From assembly GCA_015233565.1 (NCBI GenBank), contig JADFXM010000014.1, forward strand, positions 88,125-152,124: a stretch of DNA of 64,000 bases. Direction: 5' to 3'. The notes below the pieces were generated by a model. That model saw only the letters and a list, made by a program, of their open reading frames with translations. It had not been told where the DNA came from and made no database searches. A program made the position numbers and the translations under genes. This document shows, piece by piece, positions 16,314 through 25,532 of this stretch (its first letter is position 1; each line of letters begins with the position of its first letter). This stretch comes from Candidatus Rifleibacteriota bacterium (GTDB lineage: Bacteria > Muiribacteriota > Ozemobacteria > Ozemobacterales > Ozemobacteraceae).

Positions 16314-19300
16314 ATGAAAATACCTGCGGGAATTAAGTCATCATTTCCCGGACTGGAAAAGCTTTTTGAATGTTTTTTAGCACCGAAGAATGGTGATTTT
16401 TTTGGTTTTTCCGGTTGCCTTGCTTCCCTGCTATTAGCTCGGCTCTCCCAGGAAAAAGAAATAAATCTTATCGTCACACCTACTCTGGAAAGAGCAAAAA
16501 GGCTTTACGAGGAAGCATTCACCTGGTGTCGCGGAGCAAAATCACGACTAAAAATTTTTATTTCCGATCGAAAATCAGTTTACGATTTAACAATTGCTGA
16601 TCCAGAGGTTTTAAGAGACCGACTTTTCGTCATGGGAATGGATTTATCAGAGGGTGGAATAGTAATCACTCCTGTAAGTGCCCTTGCCGAGCGTTTTTTC
16701 TCTCCTGATCGATGGAAAAAAAATATCCTTCGAATTTCATCCGGAGCCTTTATTTCCCGCGAAACCCTGGTTCAAAAATTGGTTTCTCTTGGATTCAAAA
16801 GAGAATCCACAGTCGAGGAACCATGTAAATTTGCCATTAGAGGGAGTCTTATTGATGTTTTTTCACCCAATTGCGATTTTCCGGCAAGGCTGGATTTCTT
16901 CGGGGATGAGATCGAAAGCATCAAAACCTTTTCTCCCACCACTCAAAGAACACTAGAAAAAATTGATAACTTAAATATATTTCCTGCATTTGAAACGATT
17001 TTAAACACTGAAGAAATCAATTCAATTCAGAATAATATCAATAAAAGAGCCCAGGAGCTAGATCCAACCAGGTATGAAATACTTTCTCGAAGAAGAGAAA
17101 AACTTCTATTAAATCCGGATTCACGAGATTTTAGGGAAATGCTTGCTTTCAAATTTTTTGAACATTCCTTCCTATGGGAATATTGGGAGAACTTCAATCT
17201 CTGGGTTGAAAATCCAGAGGAATGTATTCAAGAAATTGAAAATTTTGATGCTTATCAAGAGAAGCTTTTTTTTGGACTTTCCGATTTAACTGTTCTATCG
17301 AAACCTTCGACCTATTATTTTTCACCAAAAGAGATAGTTGAAGCTTTTGAGAAAAAAGGATTTTCCACTTTCAATCCATTCAAAGAAACACCGACCAGTT
17401 CAGGAATCAGGTTTTCAGTAGAAAACCACATTTCAGTATTGGATCCATCACGCGAATCGTTTCTAAAAGAAATCCGGGAATGCCTGGAACAAAACTGGGC
17501 AGTTGCAGTTGCTATCGAAGATAATGATCGATTTCACAACATAAAGGGATTATTAGGGGAAAGAAAACTTCCAGTTCATTCTTCCCCTGACCCACTAGAT
17601 TTTAAATATGGTTCAATTTTGCTGCTGAATGGGACGGCCAAAAAAGGATTCATTGCCCGAGAGCAAAAATTTGCCGTCTTTTGTGAAGAAGATATTTTTG
17701 GAACTATAGCCAAACCAAAACCAAAAGGGCGTTACAAATCTTCGCCATCGCCGCTTTCTATTTCCCAGCTTGTCATAGGAGATTTGGTTGTCCATTCAGA
17801 TCACGGGATTGCTGAATACAAGGGAATTCACGCAATGGCTGCCGGAGGGATTGAGCGAGAGTATCTGATATTGCAATATGCCGGCTCAGACAGACTTCAC
17901 GTTCCCACGGATCAAGTCCACAAAGTTCAGAAATACATTGGAATAGATGGGTTCAGGCCAACCATTCATGGACTGAATTCCAAAGTCTGGGAAAATCAGA
18001 AACGAAAAGTTCAGAAGAACGTTGAAATTGTGGCCCGCGAGCTTCTTGAACTTTATGCAAAAAGACACGCCAGTTCAGGTTTCCCTTTCCCAACCGACAA
18101 TGAACTTCAAAAAACCATGGAAAGCCTTTTTCCGTATCGTGAAACTCCTGACCAAATGAAGGCGATTCAATATGTAAAAGAGGATATGGAATCAGATCTC
18201 CCAATGGATCGCCTAATATGTGGAGACGTAGGCTACGGGAAAACCGAAGTTGCCCTTAGAGCCGCTTTTAAGGCTGTATGCGGGGGGAAACAAGCCGCAG
18301 TATTAGCTCCCACAACTTTGCTCGCTTTTCAACACCATCAAACTTTTACAGAACGTTTCAAGGGATTTCCTGTAAGAATTGGAATGGTGTCAAGGCTCGT
18401 AAAACCACCTGAGCAAAGGGAACTTATAAAGAAAGCTGAAGCAGGCGCCATGGATATTCTCATCGGAACCCATCGAATCCTTTCCAATGATGTCAAATTT
18501 AAAGACCTTGGGCTTGTGATAATCGATGAAGAGCAGCGATTTGGAGTAAAACACAAAGAAAACTTCAAAAAAATAAGAGCAAGTGTGGACGTTCTAACGT
18601 TAACTGCAACTCCAATTCCCAGAACGATGCAGATGGCACTTTCCGGAATCAGGTCAATCAGCGTTATCGACACTCCACCCGAAGACAGAAGGCCCATTAA
18701 TACTTACGTAGCTCCCTATGATCCTGGTTGGGCGAAAAAAGCAATCCTGGATGAACTAAAACGCGGGGGGCAAGTTTACTATGTTTTCAATCGCGTTGAA
18801 AAACTTCCCCAGAAATATACGATTTTAAGCAATCTTGTTCCGGAAGCCAGAATAATCACTGCGCATGGACAAATGAATGAAGAGGAAATAGAAACCCACA
18901 TGCTTGCATTCATAAAAGGGGAATATGACGTTCTTCTTGCAACAACAATAATCGAATCTGGCCTGGACATCCCAAATGTAAATACCCTGATCGTGGATGA
19001 AGCTGAAAGGCTTGGCTTGGCGCAAATGTATCAGCTTAGAGGACGAGTCGGCCGTTCAAATCGACAAGCCTGGGCATATTTTTTCTACACCAAAGGAAAA
19101 GCCTTGACTCCAGACGCAAGAGAGCGACTGGCAACAATAGAAGAGCATACAGCTCTTGGATCAGGCTTCAAAATAGCGTTAAGAGATCTTCAAATCAGAG
19201 GGGCAGGCTCAATTCTTGGAGAGTCACAAAGCGGTCATATTGCATCAATTGGATTTGCGCATTACATCGAGCTTCTCGAAGAAGCGGTCAAAAGAGTTAA

Positions 19301-19784
19301 GGGTGAAAAAATCGAGAGACCACCTGAGACTGCAATAGAAATTCCTGTTGCGGCCCTATTTCCGAAATCTTATATTCCTGAAGAGGAAGCCAGAATTGAG
19401 CTTTATGCCAGACTTTCCAGATGTCTTGATGTGGATGCGCTCGAACTTCTTCAAACAGAAATAGAGGATCGCTTTGGCCCTCTTCCAGATGAAGGGCGCC
19501 GCTTGTTGAGAGTTGCACAGCTCCGGATTTCGGCTTCAAAAGCTGGAGTAAACAAGATAACTCGAATCCTCAATCGCCTCAGATTTGAATTTGAGCCCAA
19601 CAAAACGTTGAATGCAGCAGCCTTTTTGGATGCCCGAACAGCCTTTTACAAAAACATTACCCTTAATCCGCAGGACCACAATGCAATCTTTTTGCATCTC
19701 AACAATGCCTTTGGAGATGAGATTTTTAACCTAGCACAAAATTTCATTGACTTTGCAATAAAAAATCAATTTAATGAAAACTGA
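16314..19784 (+). CDS. mfd: Transcription-repair coupling factor Mfd
   Basis: ATP-dependent DNA translocase that pushes stalled RNA polymerase off damaged templates and recruits UvrA. The frame opens at a TTG at 16248, but the ATG at 16314 starts the protein where other Mfd proteins start and gives 1156 residues (E. coli Mfd has 1148). The N-terminal UvrB-like region is followed by a CarD-like RNA-polymerase interaction domain (near residue 480, GDLVVHSDHGIAEYKGI), the translocase with Walker A GDVGYGKTEVALRAA (about 635) and DEEQ box (about 737), helicase motifs ESGLDIPNVNT and QLRGRVGRS, and the C-terminal TRCF domain (about 1000-1110). Everything looks intact. Alone in its transcript as far as can be seen. 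Confidence 0.97.
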   Translation: MKIPAGIKSSFPGLEKLFECFLAPKNGDFFGFSGCLASLLLARLSQEKEINLIVTPTLERAKRLYEEAFTWCRGAKSRLKIFISDRKSVYDLTIADPEVLRDRLFVMGMDLSEGGIVITPVSALAERFFSPDRWKKNILRISSGAFISRETLVQKLVSLGFKRESTVEEPCKFAIRGSLIDVFSPNCDFPARLDFFGDEIESIKTFSPTTQRTLEKIDNLNIFPAFETILNTEEINSIQNNINKRAQELDPTRYEILSRRREKLLLNPDSRDFREMLAFKFFEHSFLWEYWENFNLWVENPEECIQEIENFDAYQEKLFFGLSDLTVLSKPSTYYFSPKEIVEAFEKKGFSTFNPFKETPTSSGIRFSVENHISVLDPSRESFLKEIRECLEQNWAVAVAIEDNDRFHNIKGLLGERKLPVHSSPDPLDFKYGSILLLNGTAKKGFIAREQKFAVFCEEDIFGTIAKPKPKGRYKSSPSPLSISQLVIGDLVVHSDHGIAEYKGIHAMAAGGIEREYLILQYAGSDRLHVPTDQVHKVQKYIGIDGFRPTIHGLNSKVWENQKRKVQKNVEIVARELLELYAKRHASSGFPFPTDNELQKTMESLFPYRETPDQMKAIQYVKEDMESDLPMDRLICGDVGYGKTEVALRAAFKAVCGGKQAAVLAPTTLLAFQHHQTFTERFKGFPVRIGMVSRLVKPPEQRELIKKAEAGAMDILIGTHRILSNDVKFKDLGLVIIDEEQRFGVKHKENFKKIRASVDVLTLTATPIPRTMQMALSGIRSISVIDTPPEDRRPINTYVAPYDPGWAKKAILDELKRGGQVYYVFNRVEKLPQKYTILSNLVPEARIITAHGQMNEEEIETHMLAFIKGEYDVLLATTIIESGLDIPNVNTLIVDEAERLGLAQMYQLRGRVGRSNRQAWAYFFYTKGKALTPDARERLATIEEHTALGSGFKIALRDLQIRGAGSILGESQSGHIASIGFAHYIELLEEAVKRVKGEKIERPPETAIEIPVAALFPKSYIPEEEARIELYARLSRCLDVDALELLQTEIEDRFGPLPDEGRRLLRVAQLRISASKAGVNKITRILNRLRFEFEPNKTLNAAAFLDARTAFYKNITLNPQDHNAIFLHLNNAFGDEIFNLAQNFIDFAIKNQFNEN

Positions 19785-19852
19785 AGTTCTTGCAAAATTG
19801 GCAACACTCAGCTTGCGATAAAAACCTACAGTTACGATTATAAATGAATTCC

Positions 19853-19882
19853 TTGGCAACTGATGAGGAAAATTCATATAAT
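19853..19882 (+). promoter_or_regulatory. Probable sigma-70-type promoter for the glcD-like gene
   Basis: TTGGCA and a perfect TATAAT are separated by 18 bases. The inferred start (about 19889) lies 70 bases before the GTG start codon at 19961. Confidence 0.55.
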
Positions 19883-19960
19883 AATGCAAGAGACTCAGCT
19901 GATTTAAATGAAACAATTTTTGCCGAAATTATCTGCTTTTGATCAGGAGGTCCCTAAAAA

Positions 19961-21343
19961 GTGCCCAACACTACTGACAGACAGTTTGAAAAATTTCTTT
20001 CGGAAATTGACAAATCGATTATCACGACCTCAACTTGCGATAGAACTTTTTTTGCCTACGATGCTACGAATTCGTTTGTTTATCCTTCTGCGGTGGTTCG
20101 CCCCAGAAACACTGATGAGCTCCAAAATGTTATAAGAGCTGCTAACGCTACTCGAACGCCAATTATTCCCAGAGGCGCCGGAACAGGCTTTTCAGGTGGT
20201 TCTTTAGCGACTTCCGGAGGAGTCGTACTTGACCTTCTTCAACTGAATCGAATCATTGAAATCGATGAAGAGGACATGATGGTCCAAGTCGAACCGGGGG
20301 TCATTTTGCGCGATCTGCATGAAGCTGTCGAAAAGAAAAACCTGTATTATCCCCCGGACCCGGCATCCCTCAAAACTTGTACCATAGGAGGCAATGTTGC
20401 TGAAAACGCCGGGGGGCCTCATTGTCTGAAATACGGCGTGACAGGCGACTATGTAATGATAATAGAAGCCTTTACCGGGAAAGGAGATTTTTTTTCGGCA
20501 GGGAAAGCAATTTATAAAAACAGGGCCGGGTATGATCTCAAAAAGATACTCATTGGAAGCGAAGGAACACTTGCAGTTTTTTCAGCATTCCGTTTGAAAT
20601 TAATTGCAAAACCTGAATCCAAAATGCTTTTTCTGGCTTTTTTTGCGGACCTGACCGAAGCCGGTAAAACCGTTAATCGGCTGTTATGCTCCGGAATAGT
20701 TCCAAGTTCAATAGAATTCATGGATCAAAACACCATCATTGCAGTAGAAAAATTTGCTAAATTTGGAATCCCAACTGAATATGAAGCTCTCCTATTAATC
20801 GAAATTGATGGACGAGTTGACGAGATGCAGCCTTCCAAGCGCAAAGTGGAAAAAGTGCTTGAGAACAGTGCTAAAAAAGTTCAATTTGCTGATGACCCTC
20901 GAGAACAAGAAAAACTTTGGGAAATAAGAAGAAAATCAAGTCCGGCAATGCGTGCTTACGGGAACACAAAAATAAACGAAGATATCGTAGTTCCAAGAAA
21001 ACATGTCCCGGCTGCAGTCAGAACTCTTTGGGAAATCGAAAAAAAGAATTCGGTGAAAATAATCAGCTTTGGCCACATCGGGGACGGAAACATTCATGTT
21101 AATATTATGCATGATGGAAAAAATCAGGAAGAAGTCAAGAGAGCTCATATTGCTGTCCAGGAAATCTTTGAAATGGTAAATTCAATGGGAGGAGCTGTTT
21201 CAGGTGAACATGGCGTCGGAAGTTCAAAGATCGATTATCTGCCAAGAAATATTGACCCAGTTTCACTGCAACTCATGCGAGAAATAAAGTCGATTTTCGA
21301 TCCCAATAATATTCTGAATCCAGAAAAGATTTTCAGATCTTGA
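19961..21343 (+). CDS. glcD: FAD-linked oxidase, glycolate oxidase GlcD / D-lactate dehydrogenase type
   Basis: 460 residues with the PCMH-type FAD-binding domain and its signatures: IIPRGAGTGFSGGS (about residue 67), YPPDPASLKTCTIGGN (about 128), NAGGPHCLKYGVTGDYV. The C-terminal FAD-oxidase cap domain carries GHIGDGNIHVN and GEHGVG, which are hallmarks of GlcD, D-lactate and D-2-hydroxyglutarate dehydrogenases. GTG start with AGGAGG nine bases upstream, confirmed by the N-terminus. The enzyme oxidises a 2-hydroxyacid to a 2-oxoacid and passes electrons to an iron-sulfur partner, here the next gene (57 bases downstream). The substrate (glycolate, D-lactate or other) cannot be told. Confidence 0.9.
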   Translation: MPNTTDRQFEKFLSEIDKSIITTSTCDRTFFAYDATNSFVYPSAVVRPRNTDELQNVIRAANATRTPIIPRGAGTGFSGGSLATSGGVVLDLLQLNRIIEIDEEDMMVQVEPGVILRDLHEAVEKKNLYYPPDPASLKTCTIGGNVAENAGGPHCLKYGVTGDYVMIIEAFTGKGDFFSAGKAIYKNRAGYDLKKILIGSEGTLAVFSAFRLKLIAKPESKMLFLAFFADLTEAGKTVNRLLCSGIVPSSIEFMDQNTIIAVEKFAKFGIPTEYEALLLIEIDGRVDEMQPSKRKVEKVLENSAKKVQFADDPREQEKLWEIRRKSSPAMRAYGNTKINEDIVVPRKHVPAAVRTLWEIEKKNSVKIISFGHIGDGNIHVNIMHDGKNQEEVKRAHIAVQEIFEMVNSMGGAVSGEHGVGSSKIDYLPRNIDPVSLQLMREIKSIFDPNNILNPEKIFRS

Positions 21344-21399
21344 TTTGTTGAATTGAAATATTTTTTGATGAATTAAATTGAAAATTTCAGGAAAAAGTT

Positions 21400-22485
21400 A
21401 TGAAACTTAAAACACAAGAGAAATTAAACGAATGGCTTGAAGATCAAATTTCAAACTGCGTTAAATGTGGAGCCTGTCACGCTTCGTGCCCTATTTTTAG
21501 GATTGAAAGGCATGAAGGATCAGGAATCAGAGGGAAAATTGCCCTTCTTCAATCCAGGAATAAAGAACCTTTTCCTTCTTTAGAGGAAATAGAAAAAAGG
21601 CTTGCAAAATGTCTTTCCTGTTCAAACTGTAAAGCAGTATGCGTCAACAAGGTTGAGACTCTTTTTCTATCGGAAATTGTGAAACTGGTTTTTTCCCCGG
21701 AAAAATATCAAGAAATGAAAGTTACTTTTGAAGAGGGAATTTCAAAAAAATTTCCCATCTTCCCCGCTGACCGAACAGCAATCGTGTTTTCGGGGTTCGC
21801 CAAGTCCGTTCAGAATGGCCCCTTTCATAATTGGGAAATGAATGCTGTTGAAATCTGTAGAAAGTGTGGAGTAAATGGCTTTTTGTTACCCTCCGATTCT
21901 ATGTTAACCCCTCCATCGAGGTTTTCGAAAAATCTTCGCGACAAAATTTCCTGGATTTCAACTTTTTTCACATTCATTTTTACAATTAAGCCATCCAACT
22001 TTATTTTTGGAAATCTCGATATTTTTTATTTTTCAAAGCTCGCAGAAATACTTTTCGAATTCTCAGAGGAAGAGCTAAAGCTCCTTTATCGACCAGAACA
22101 GATTTCAAGCTTCCTTTTCAAGTTTAGCCACGATGTTAAGCAAAAGATTGAAGGACGATTCGCCTTTTTTGAGTCGTGTTTATCCCTCAGCGGGCTATAT
22201 AACTCATCGTCTTCCAAAAAATTGCTAAGTCTCACTCTCTGTGAAAAACCATTGGAAATACCTCAAGAAGGAATATGTTGTGGTGCAAAGAGCTCTTTTG
22301 AAGAGTCCATTAAAAAAATTTCCAAAATTAATTCGGAATATTTGTTAGAAAAATTCTCCAGAATGGGGATTAATTCAATTGTAACCGACAATCAACCATG
22401 TTCTGAGCAGTTGATTCAACTTTTCGAAAAAACCGGTATCAAACTTTATTCATCACTTGAATTAATTGCAAAGGCCATCTTGTAA
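21400..22485 (+). CDS. GlcF-like iron-sulfur subunit (361 aa, reduced C-terminal part)
   Basis: The N-terminus has two [4Fe-4S] motifs in the usual ferredoxin arrangement: CVKCGACHASCP (about residues 18-29) and CLSCSNCKAVC (about 72-82). After that GlcF and heterodisulfide-reductase HdrB proteins normally have two CCG domains. Here only one CCG motif is plain (ICCGAK, near residue 293), with further Cys in FFESCLS and NQPCSEQ; the first CCG domain is not recognisable. AGGAAAAAG precedes the ATG. It forms a pair with the FAD oxidase upstream, so it most likely transfers electrons from it to the quinone pool or another carrier. GlcE is missing, which is common outside proteobacteria. Confidence 0.8.
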   Translation: MKLKTQEKLNEWLEDQISNCVKCGACHASCPIFRIERHEGSGIRGKIALLQSRNKEPFPSLEEIEKRLAKCLSCSNCKAVCVNKVETLFLSEIVKLVFSPEKYQEMKVTFEEGISKKFPIFPADRTAIVFSGFAKSVQNGPFHNWEMNAVEICRKCGVNGFLLPSDSMLTPPSRFSKNLRDKISWISTFFTFIFTIKPSNFIFGNLDIFYFSKLAEILFEFSEEELKLLYRPEQISSFLFKFSHDVKQKIEGRFAFFESCLSLSGLYNSSSSKKLLSLTLCEKPLEIPQEGICCGAKSSFEESIKKISKINSEYLLEKFSRMGINSIVTDNQPCSEQLIQLFEKTGIKLYSSLELIAKAIL

Positions 22486-22563
22486 AGAACAACTGGAGAA
22501 TAGTTGACAGCGCAAAGCAAAGAGTTCCAATGAAAAAACTGAGGAAATCGAGAGCAAATGTAA

Positions 22564-23235
22564 ATGACAAACGAAAAATCAAGGAAAAAGGGCACAGCTT
22601 CCGGAAAGATTTCTCAGCCCACCGCACAAATTGAAAACCATTTTCGGGAATTGGGGTATGAATTAATCGCCGGTGGTGATGAAGCAGGAAGAGGTCCGTG
22701 GGCAGGCCCGGTTTTTGCCGCATTTGTGATACTCCCGCAAAAATTTTCCCTTGAAGATCTTAATGATTCCAAAAAATTATCGAGAAATGTTAGAACAAGG
22801 CTTTTTAAAGAGATTAAGCAGCAAGCGCAGGACTTTGGAATCGGAATTTCGAGCGAACAGGAAATAGATCAAATGAACATCCTGGAGGCTACAAGACTTG
22901 CGTTTAAAAGAGCCTTCGAAAATTTGAAGAAAACTCCAGATTTTTTAATTCTCGATTACATAAAACTTCCCTGGCTGAAAGTCTCACATGAGGCCTTTGT
23001 CAAGGGTGACTCATTAAGCGTATCAATTGCTGCAGCTTCCATTTTGGCAAAGGAAGCACGTGATCTTCATATGGATAAAATGGATTCACTCTACCCGGGC
23101 TATGGTTTCGGAAATCACAAGGGCTATGGCACTCCAGAGCATGTCAAGTCCCTTGAAAAACTGGGCCCATCTCCTATTCATCGAAAATCGTTCAAACCGG
23201 TAAAAAAGTATCTGCAGCCCAACCTCCCTTTGTGA
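22564..23235 (+). CDS. rnhB: Ribonuclease HII
   Basis: 223 residues with the RNase HII active site: GGDEAGRGPWAGPVFAA (about residues 37-53; the D and E of the DEAGRG motif are catalytic) and LNDSKKLS (about 69-76). A later region (FLILDYIKLPWL) carries the third acidic residue. It removes ribonucleotides misincorporated in DNA. The N-terminal 30 residues are charged and probably disordered. It is followed by the FliK-like, FlhX-like and YraN genes, the same local order as in Bacillus-type genomes (rnhB-ylqG-ylqH). Confidence 0.95.
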   Translation: MTNEKSRKKGTASGKISQPTAQIENHFRELGYELIAGGDEAGRGPWAGPVFAAFVILPQKFSLEDLNDSKKLSRNVRTRLFKEIKQQAQDFGIGISSEQEIDQMNILEATRLAFKRAFENLKKTPDFLILDYIKLPWLKVSHEAFVKGDSLSVSIAAASILAKEARDLHMDKMDSLYPGYGFGNHKGYGTPEHVKSLEKLGPSPIHRKSFKPVKKYLQPNLPL

Positions 23236-23273
23236 AATCTACTATTACCCTGGAATGAGATTAAATCGACATT

Positions 23274-24368
23274 ATGCGAATAAACCTGGATCTTCCCTCA
23301 ACGCTGTTCAAAAGTAATCAGTCTGTTAAAGGGGAAGTTATCAGCTCCAATGAAAAAGGTTCACTGCTTCTTATCAATGGGCAATTAGCCAGAACTGACA
23401 AAAAGCTCTCAATCGGGCAAAAGTTGACAGGAAGTGTTGATTCCAAATCTCAAAATGAAGAGCAAATAGAGGTAGATCTTGAATTTGATAAAACGGATAT
23501 TTCTTCTGAAGATCTGCAGAATCCTACAAAATTTTTGACCGAAGCAGAACTTCCCCGAAACTTTGATGGAAAATCAACAATAGAAATTCTTCGATCGTTC
23601 GGACTTCCCTTAAACTTAAAAACTTTAGAAACGTTGCAGAAGCTTTTTAAAGCTTTTGGAATTCCCAAAACTTTTTCAGACATGGAAGCGGCATCTCTTC
23701 TTATTGGAAGAAATCTTCCGTTAAATGCTTTCCCAACTTTAAAAAAATATTTTTCCGGAACATTGAACTTTGAAAACCTGCTTTCCAAACTGGACCCCAA
23801 AGTAATGAAATTTCTTCAGAAAAATTGGACCGAAGGAAAGACTTTTGAAAATATTTCAAAACTTCTTAAGGGTGAAAAAAATGAGATTTTCGATTCGGTT
23901 GAGAAAGAACAGATAAAAGATGCCGCTGAAAATCTATTTCTGCAGGAAATACTCAGCAAACCACCCGAAGAGAATACTGAAGGCCGCTTGTTCTTTCAGT
24001 GGCCAATTTATTGGAGCCACCAGGAAATTCCTGACACTCTCGAAGGGGAGGCTTTTTATCCCCCAAAGAGCCGTGAAGACATGGGATTTGCATTGAGGGT
24101 AATGGTGAATCCACCACGGCTGGGAAAAATTGAGTTGCTTTTGAATCAACTTAAAGAAGGACTTTGGGTTCTTTTCATGCCGGAGAAGAGTGAAACCGAA
24201 AGCAAGCTCATCCAATCATTTTCCAAGCTAAAAAAGGCGCTTGAAAACAAAAGTTGGAAAAGCATCAAACTTTCAATAGGTGAGTATCCTAACAGAAGAT
24301 CGTTTCTTTCACCCGAAAATTCTGCATCCTCACATCGCTCCCCTCGGAAACTGGATGTTAAGGCTTAG
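23274..24368 (+). CDS. FliK-C-terminal-like protein (YlqG type, 364 aa)
   Basis: No signature identifies this protein by itself, but its C-terminal 100 residues (FALRVMVNPPRLGKIELLLNQ and LWVLFMPEKSETESKLIQSF) match the pattern of the flagellar hook-length control FliK C-terminal domain, which binds the export switch FlhB. The N-terminal 60 residues look like a small beta barrel. The next gene encodes an FlhB-C-terminal-like protein, exactly the partner expected, and rnhB lies upstream. In Bacillus this is the ylqG-ylqH arrangement. No flagellar gene is in the window. Function unknown; an interaction with FlhX is inferred. Confidence 0.65.
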   Translation: MRINLDLPSTLFKSNQSVKGEVISSNEKGSLLLINGQLARTDKKLSIGQKLTGSVDSKSQNEEQIEVDLEFDKTDISSEDLQNPTKFLTEAELPRNFDGKSTIEILRSFGLPLNLKTLETLQKLFKAFGIPKTFSDMEAASLLIGRNLPLNAFPTLKKYFSGTLNFENLLSKLDPKVMKFLQKNWTEGKTFENISKLLKGEKNEIFDSVEKEQIKDAAENLFLQEILSKPPEENTEGRLFFQWPIYWSHQEIPDTLEGEAFYPPKSREDMGFALRVMVNPPRLGKIELLLNQLKEGLWVLFMPEKSETESKLIQSFSKLKKALENKSWKSIKLSIGEYPNRRSFLSPENSASSHRSPRKLDVKA

Positions 24369-24441
24369 TACATCGATTTTTGGCTTCCTTTATTATAATT
24401 TGCAATAATAATGATGTTAAGGCAAAGATGGGAAACTTTTA

Positions 24442-24729
24442 ATGGAAAAGAAAAAACCTTTAGTTGAAAACATGCAGGAAATAGCTGTAGCCGTGAAGTA
24501 CAACTTTGACAAAGACGGTGATGTTCCCAAGGTTGTAGCTTCGGGCCGTGGTATGATTGCAAGACGCATCGTAAAATTGGCTCAAGAAGCCGATATACCA
24601 ATAAAAGAAGAGAAGGAATTAGCCGAATCGCTTGCAAAGATTCCTGTGGGTGTTGAAATTCCAGCCGAACTTTGGGAAGCTGTGGCAACGATACTTGCGC
24701 ATATTTACCAAATGGATCACCCCACTTGA
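24442..24729 (+). CDS. FlhB C-terminal-domain homologue (FlhX/YlqH, EscU-YscU-HrcU family)
   Basis: The 95-residue protein is one soluble domain equivalent to the cytoplasmic C-end of the type III export switch FlhB: VAVKYNFDKDGDVPKVVASGRG, then IKEEKELAESLAKIPVGVEIP, with the conserved helix and the WEAVATILAHIY end. The self-cleaving NPTH motif of true FlhB is replaced (VKYNFDKD). Such stand-alone copies (FlhX) occur in flagellated and non-flagellated bacteria. It lies directly behind the FliK-like gene and overlaps the YraN gene by four bases. The role is unclear without flagellar genes in view. Confidence 0.85.
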   Translation: MEKKKPLVENMQEIAVAVKYNFDKDGDVPKVVASGRGMIARRIVKLAQEADIPIKEEKELAESLAKIPVGVEIPAELWEAVATILAHIYQMDHPT

Positions 24730-25103
24730 AAGAAAGAATTTCCAAAACTGAATTCGGAAAGAATTCCGAAAATATTGCCGTTTCCTTCTTAGAAAAACTC
24801 GGTTACAAAATTCTCTTCAGAAACTTCCGTTCTCGAAATGCCGAAATTGATATAATTGCGATGGATTCTAGCTGCTTGGTATTCGTTGAAGTACGCTCAA
24901 AAACTAAAACTGACTTCGGGCATCCATTCGAAACAATTTCTCTTCACAAACAAAGAAAAATAATCTCAGCAGCACAATTTTTTTTGATGAAGAATAGACT
25001 TTTTGAAACAAAAGCCTGCCGATTTGATGTACTGGCAATTGTGGATCCAGAGAATAAAACCGGGGTACAAATCGAGCATTTGAAAAATGCATTTTCAACC
25101 TAG
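24726..25103 (+). CDS. yraN: YraN/UPF0102 endonuclease-like protein (125 aa)
   Basis: Restriction-endonuclease-fold protein of the UPF0102 family. Seen: SENIAVSFLEKLGYKILFRNFR, then the acidic active-site pattern EIDIIAMDSSCLVFVEVRSK (D and ExK of the PD-(D/E)xK core). The frame extends to a TTG at 24672, but I chose the TTG at 24726, which overlaps the FlhX stop as TTGA and gives the usual length of about 125 residues. Start choice is uncertain because no strong ribosome binding site is visible. Function in the family is not settled; processing of DNA is likely. Confidence 0.8.
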   Translation: MKERISKTEFGKNSENIAVSFLEKLGYKILFRNFRSRNAEIDIIAMDSSCLVFVEVRSKTKTDFGHPFETISLHKQRKIISAAQFFLMKNRLFETKACRFDVLAIVDPENKTGVQIEHLKNAFST

Positions 25104-25154
25104 CACTATATCTAATCATAGCCACTTTTCATTTTTGGAAAATCTTAACAATTG

Positions 25155-25292
25155 CGTCTAGAAGTTGTCGAAAAATCTCGGTATATTTTATTCGGTACAG
25201 GTCGGCTCACTGTTGATGTGAGAAAGCGGAGCAAAAAATGGGTGGGTACACAAAAGGGCGAATTTTAGGGGATTTTTCGACAGTCTCGTCTA
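25155..25292. repeat. Small inverted-repeat element flanked by a 6-base direct repeat (MITE-like)
   Basis: TGTCGAAAAATC at 25166-25177 recurs inverted (GATTTTTCGACA) at 25271-25282. Outside both arms the bases CGTCTA occur at 25155-25160 and 25287-25292, in the position of a target-site duplication. The element is about 126 bases and carries no gene. Inside, CTCAC-TGTTGAT-GTGAG can form a short hairpin. No second copy was found in the window, so this could also be a structured leader or chance. Confidence 0.35.
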
Positions 25293-25352
25293 CCAGTGTT
25301 AATAAAACTAGAATCGCCTGGTGCGTCATTTTTGACACACTTTTCTTGCCTT

Positions 25353-25376
25353 ATGACAAATCTGTCATGCTTTTTT
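25353..25376 (+). terminator. Possible weak rho-independent terminator after yraN
   Basis: ATGACA and TGTCAT pair around a four-base loop and are followed after two bases by six T. The stem is only six pairs and low in GC, and it lies 250 bases past the yraN stop. Confidence 0.35.
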
Positions 25377-25532
25377 AAGTCCAGAACTTTTAAGAGATTA
25401 AATTTTGTTAAATGAACAACTGGTTTCCCTCCTTTCAATAATAATGCTTTTATCCTGGTTAAAAAACAGGTACGTTTTGTGCTATAAGAATATATGGTAT
25501 ATGAATAAAATGACCTTTAAGGGAGGTAAAAA

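Larger units (their letters stand above)
25104..25532. other. 429-base intergenic region with inverted repeats and a weak terminator
   Basis: It lies between yraN and the NfeD-like gene and has no coding frame. It holds the inverted-repeat element described separately (25155-25292) and a weak hairpin terminator (25353-25376). Confidence 0.6.

Noticed and set aside
18338..18697. 119-codon minus-strand frame inside mfd
   Set aside because: Antisense to the helicase motifs of mfd, which are fully conserved on the plus strand.
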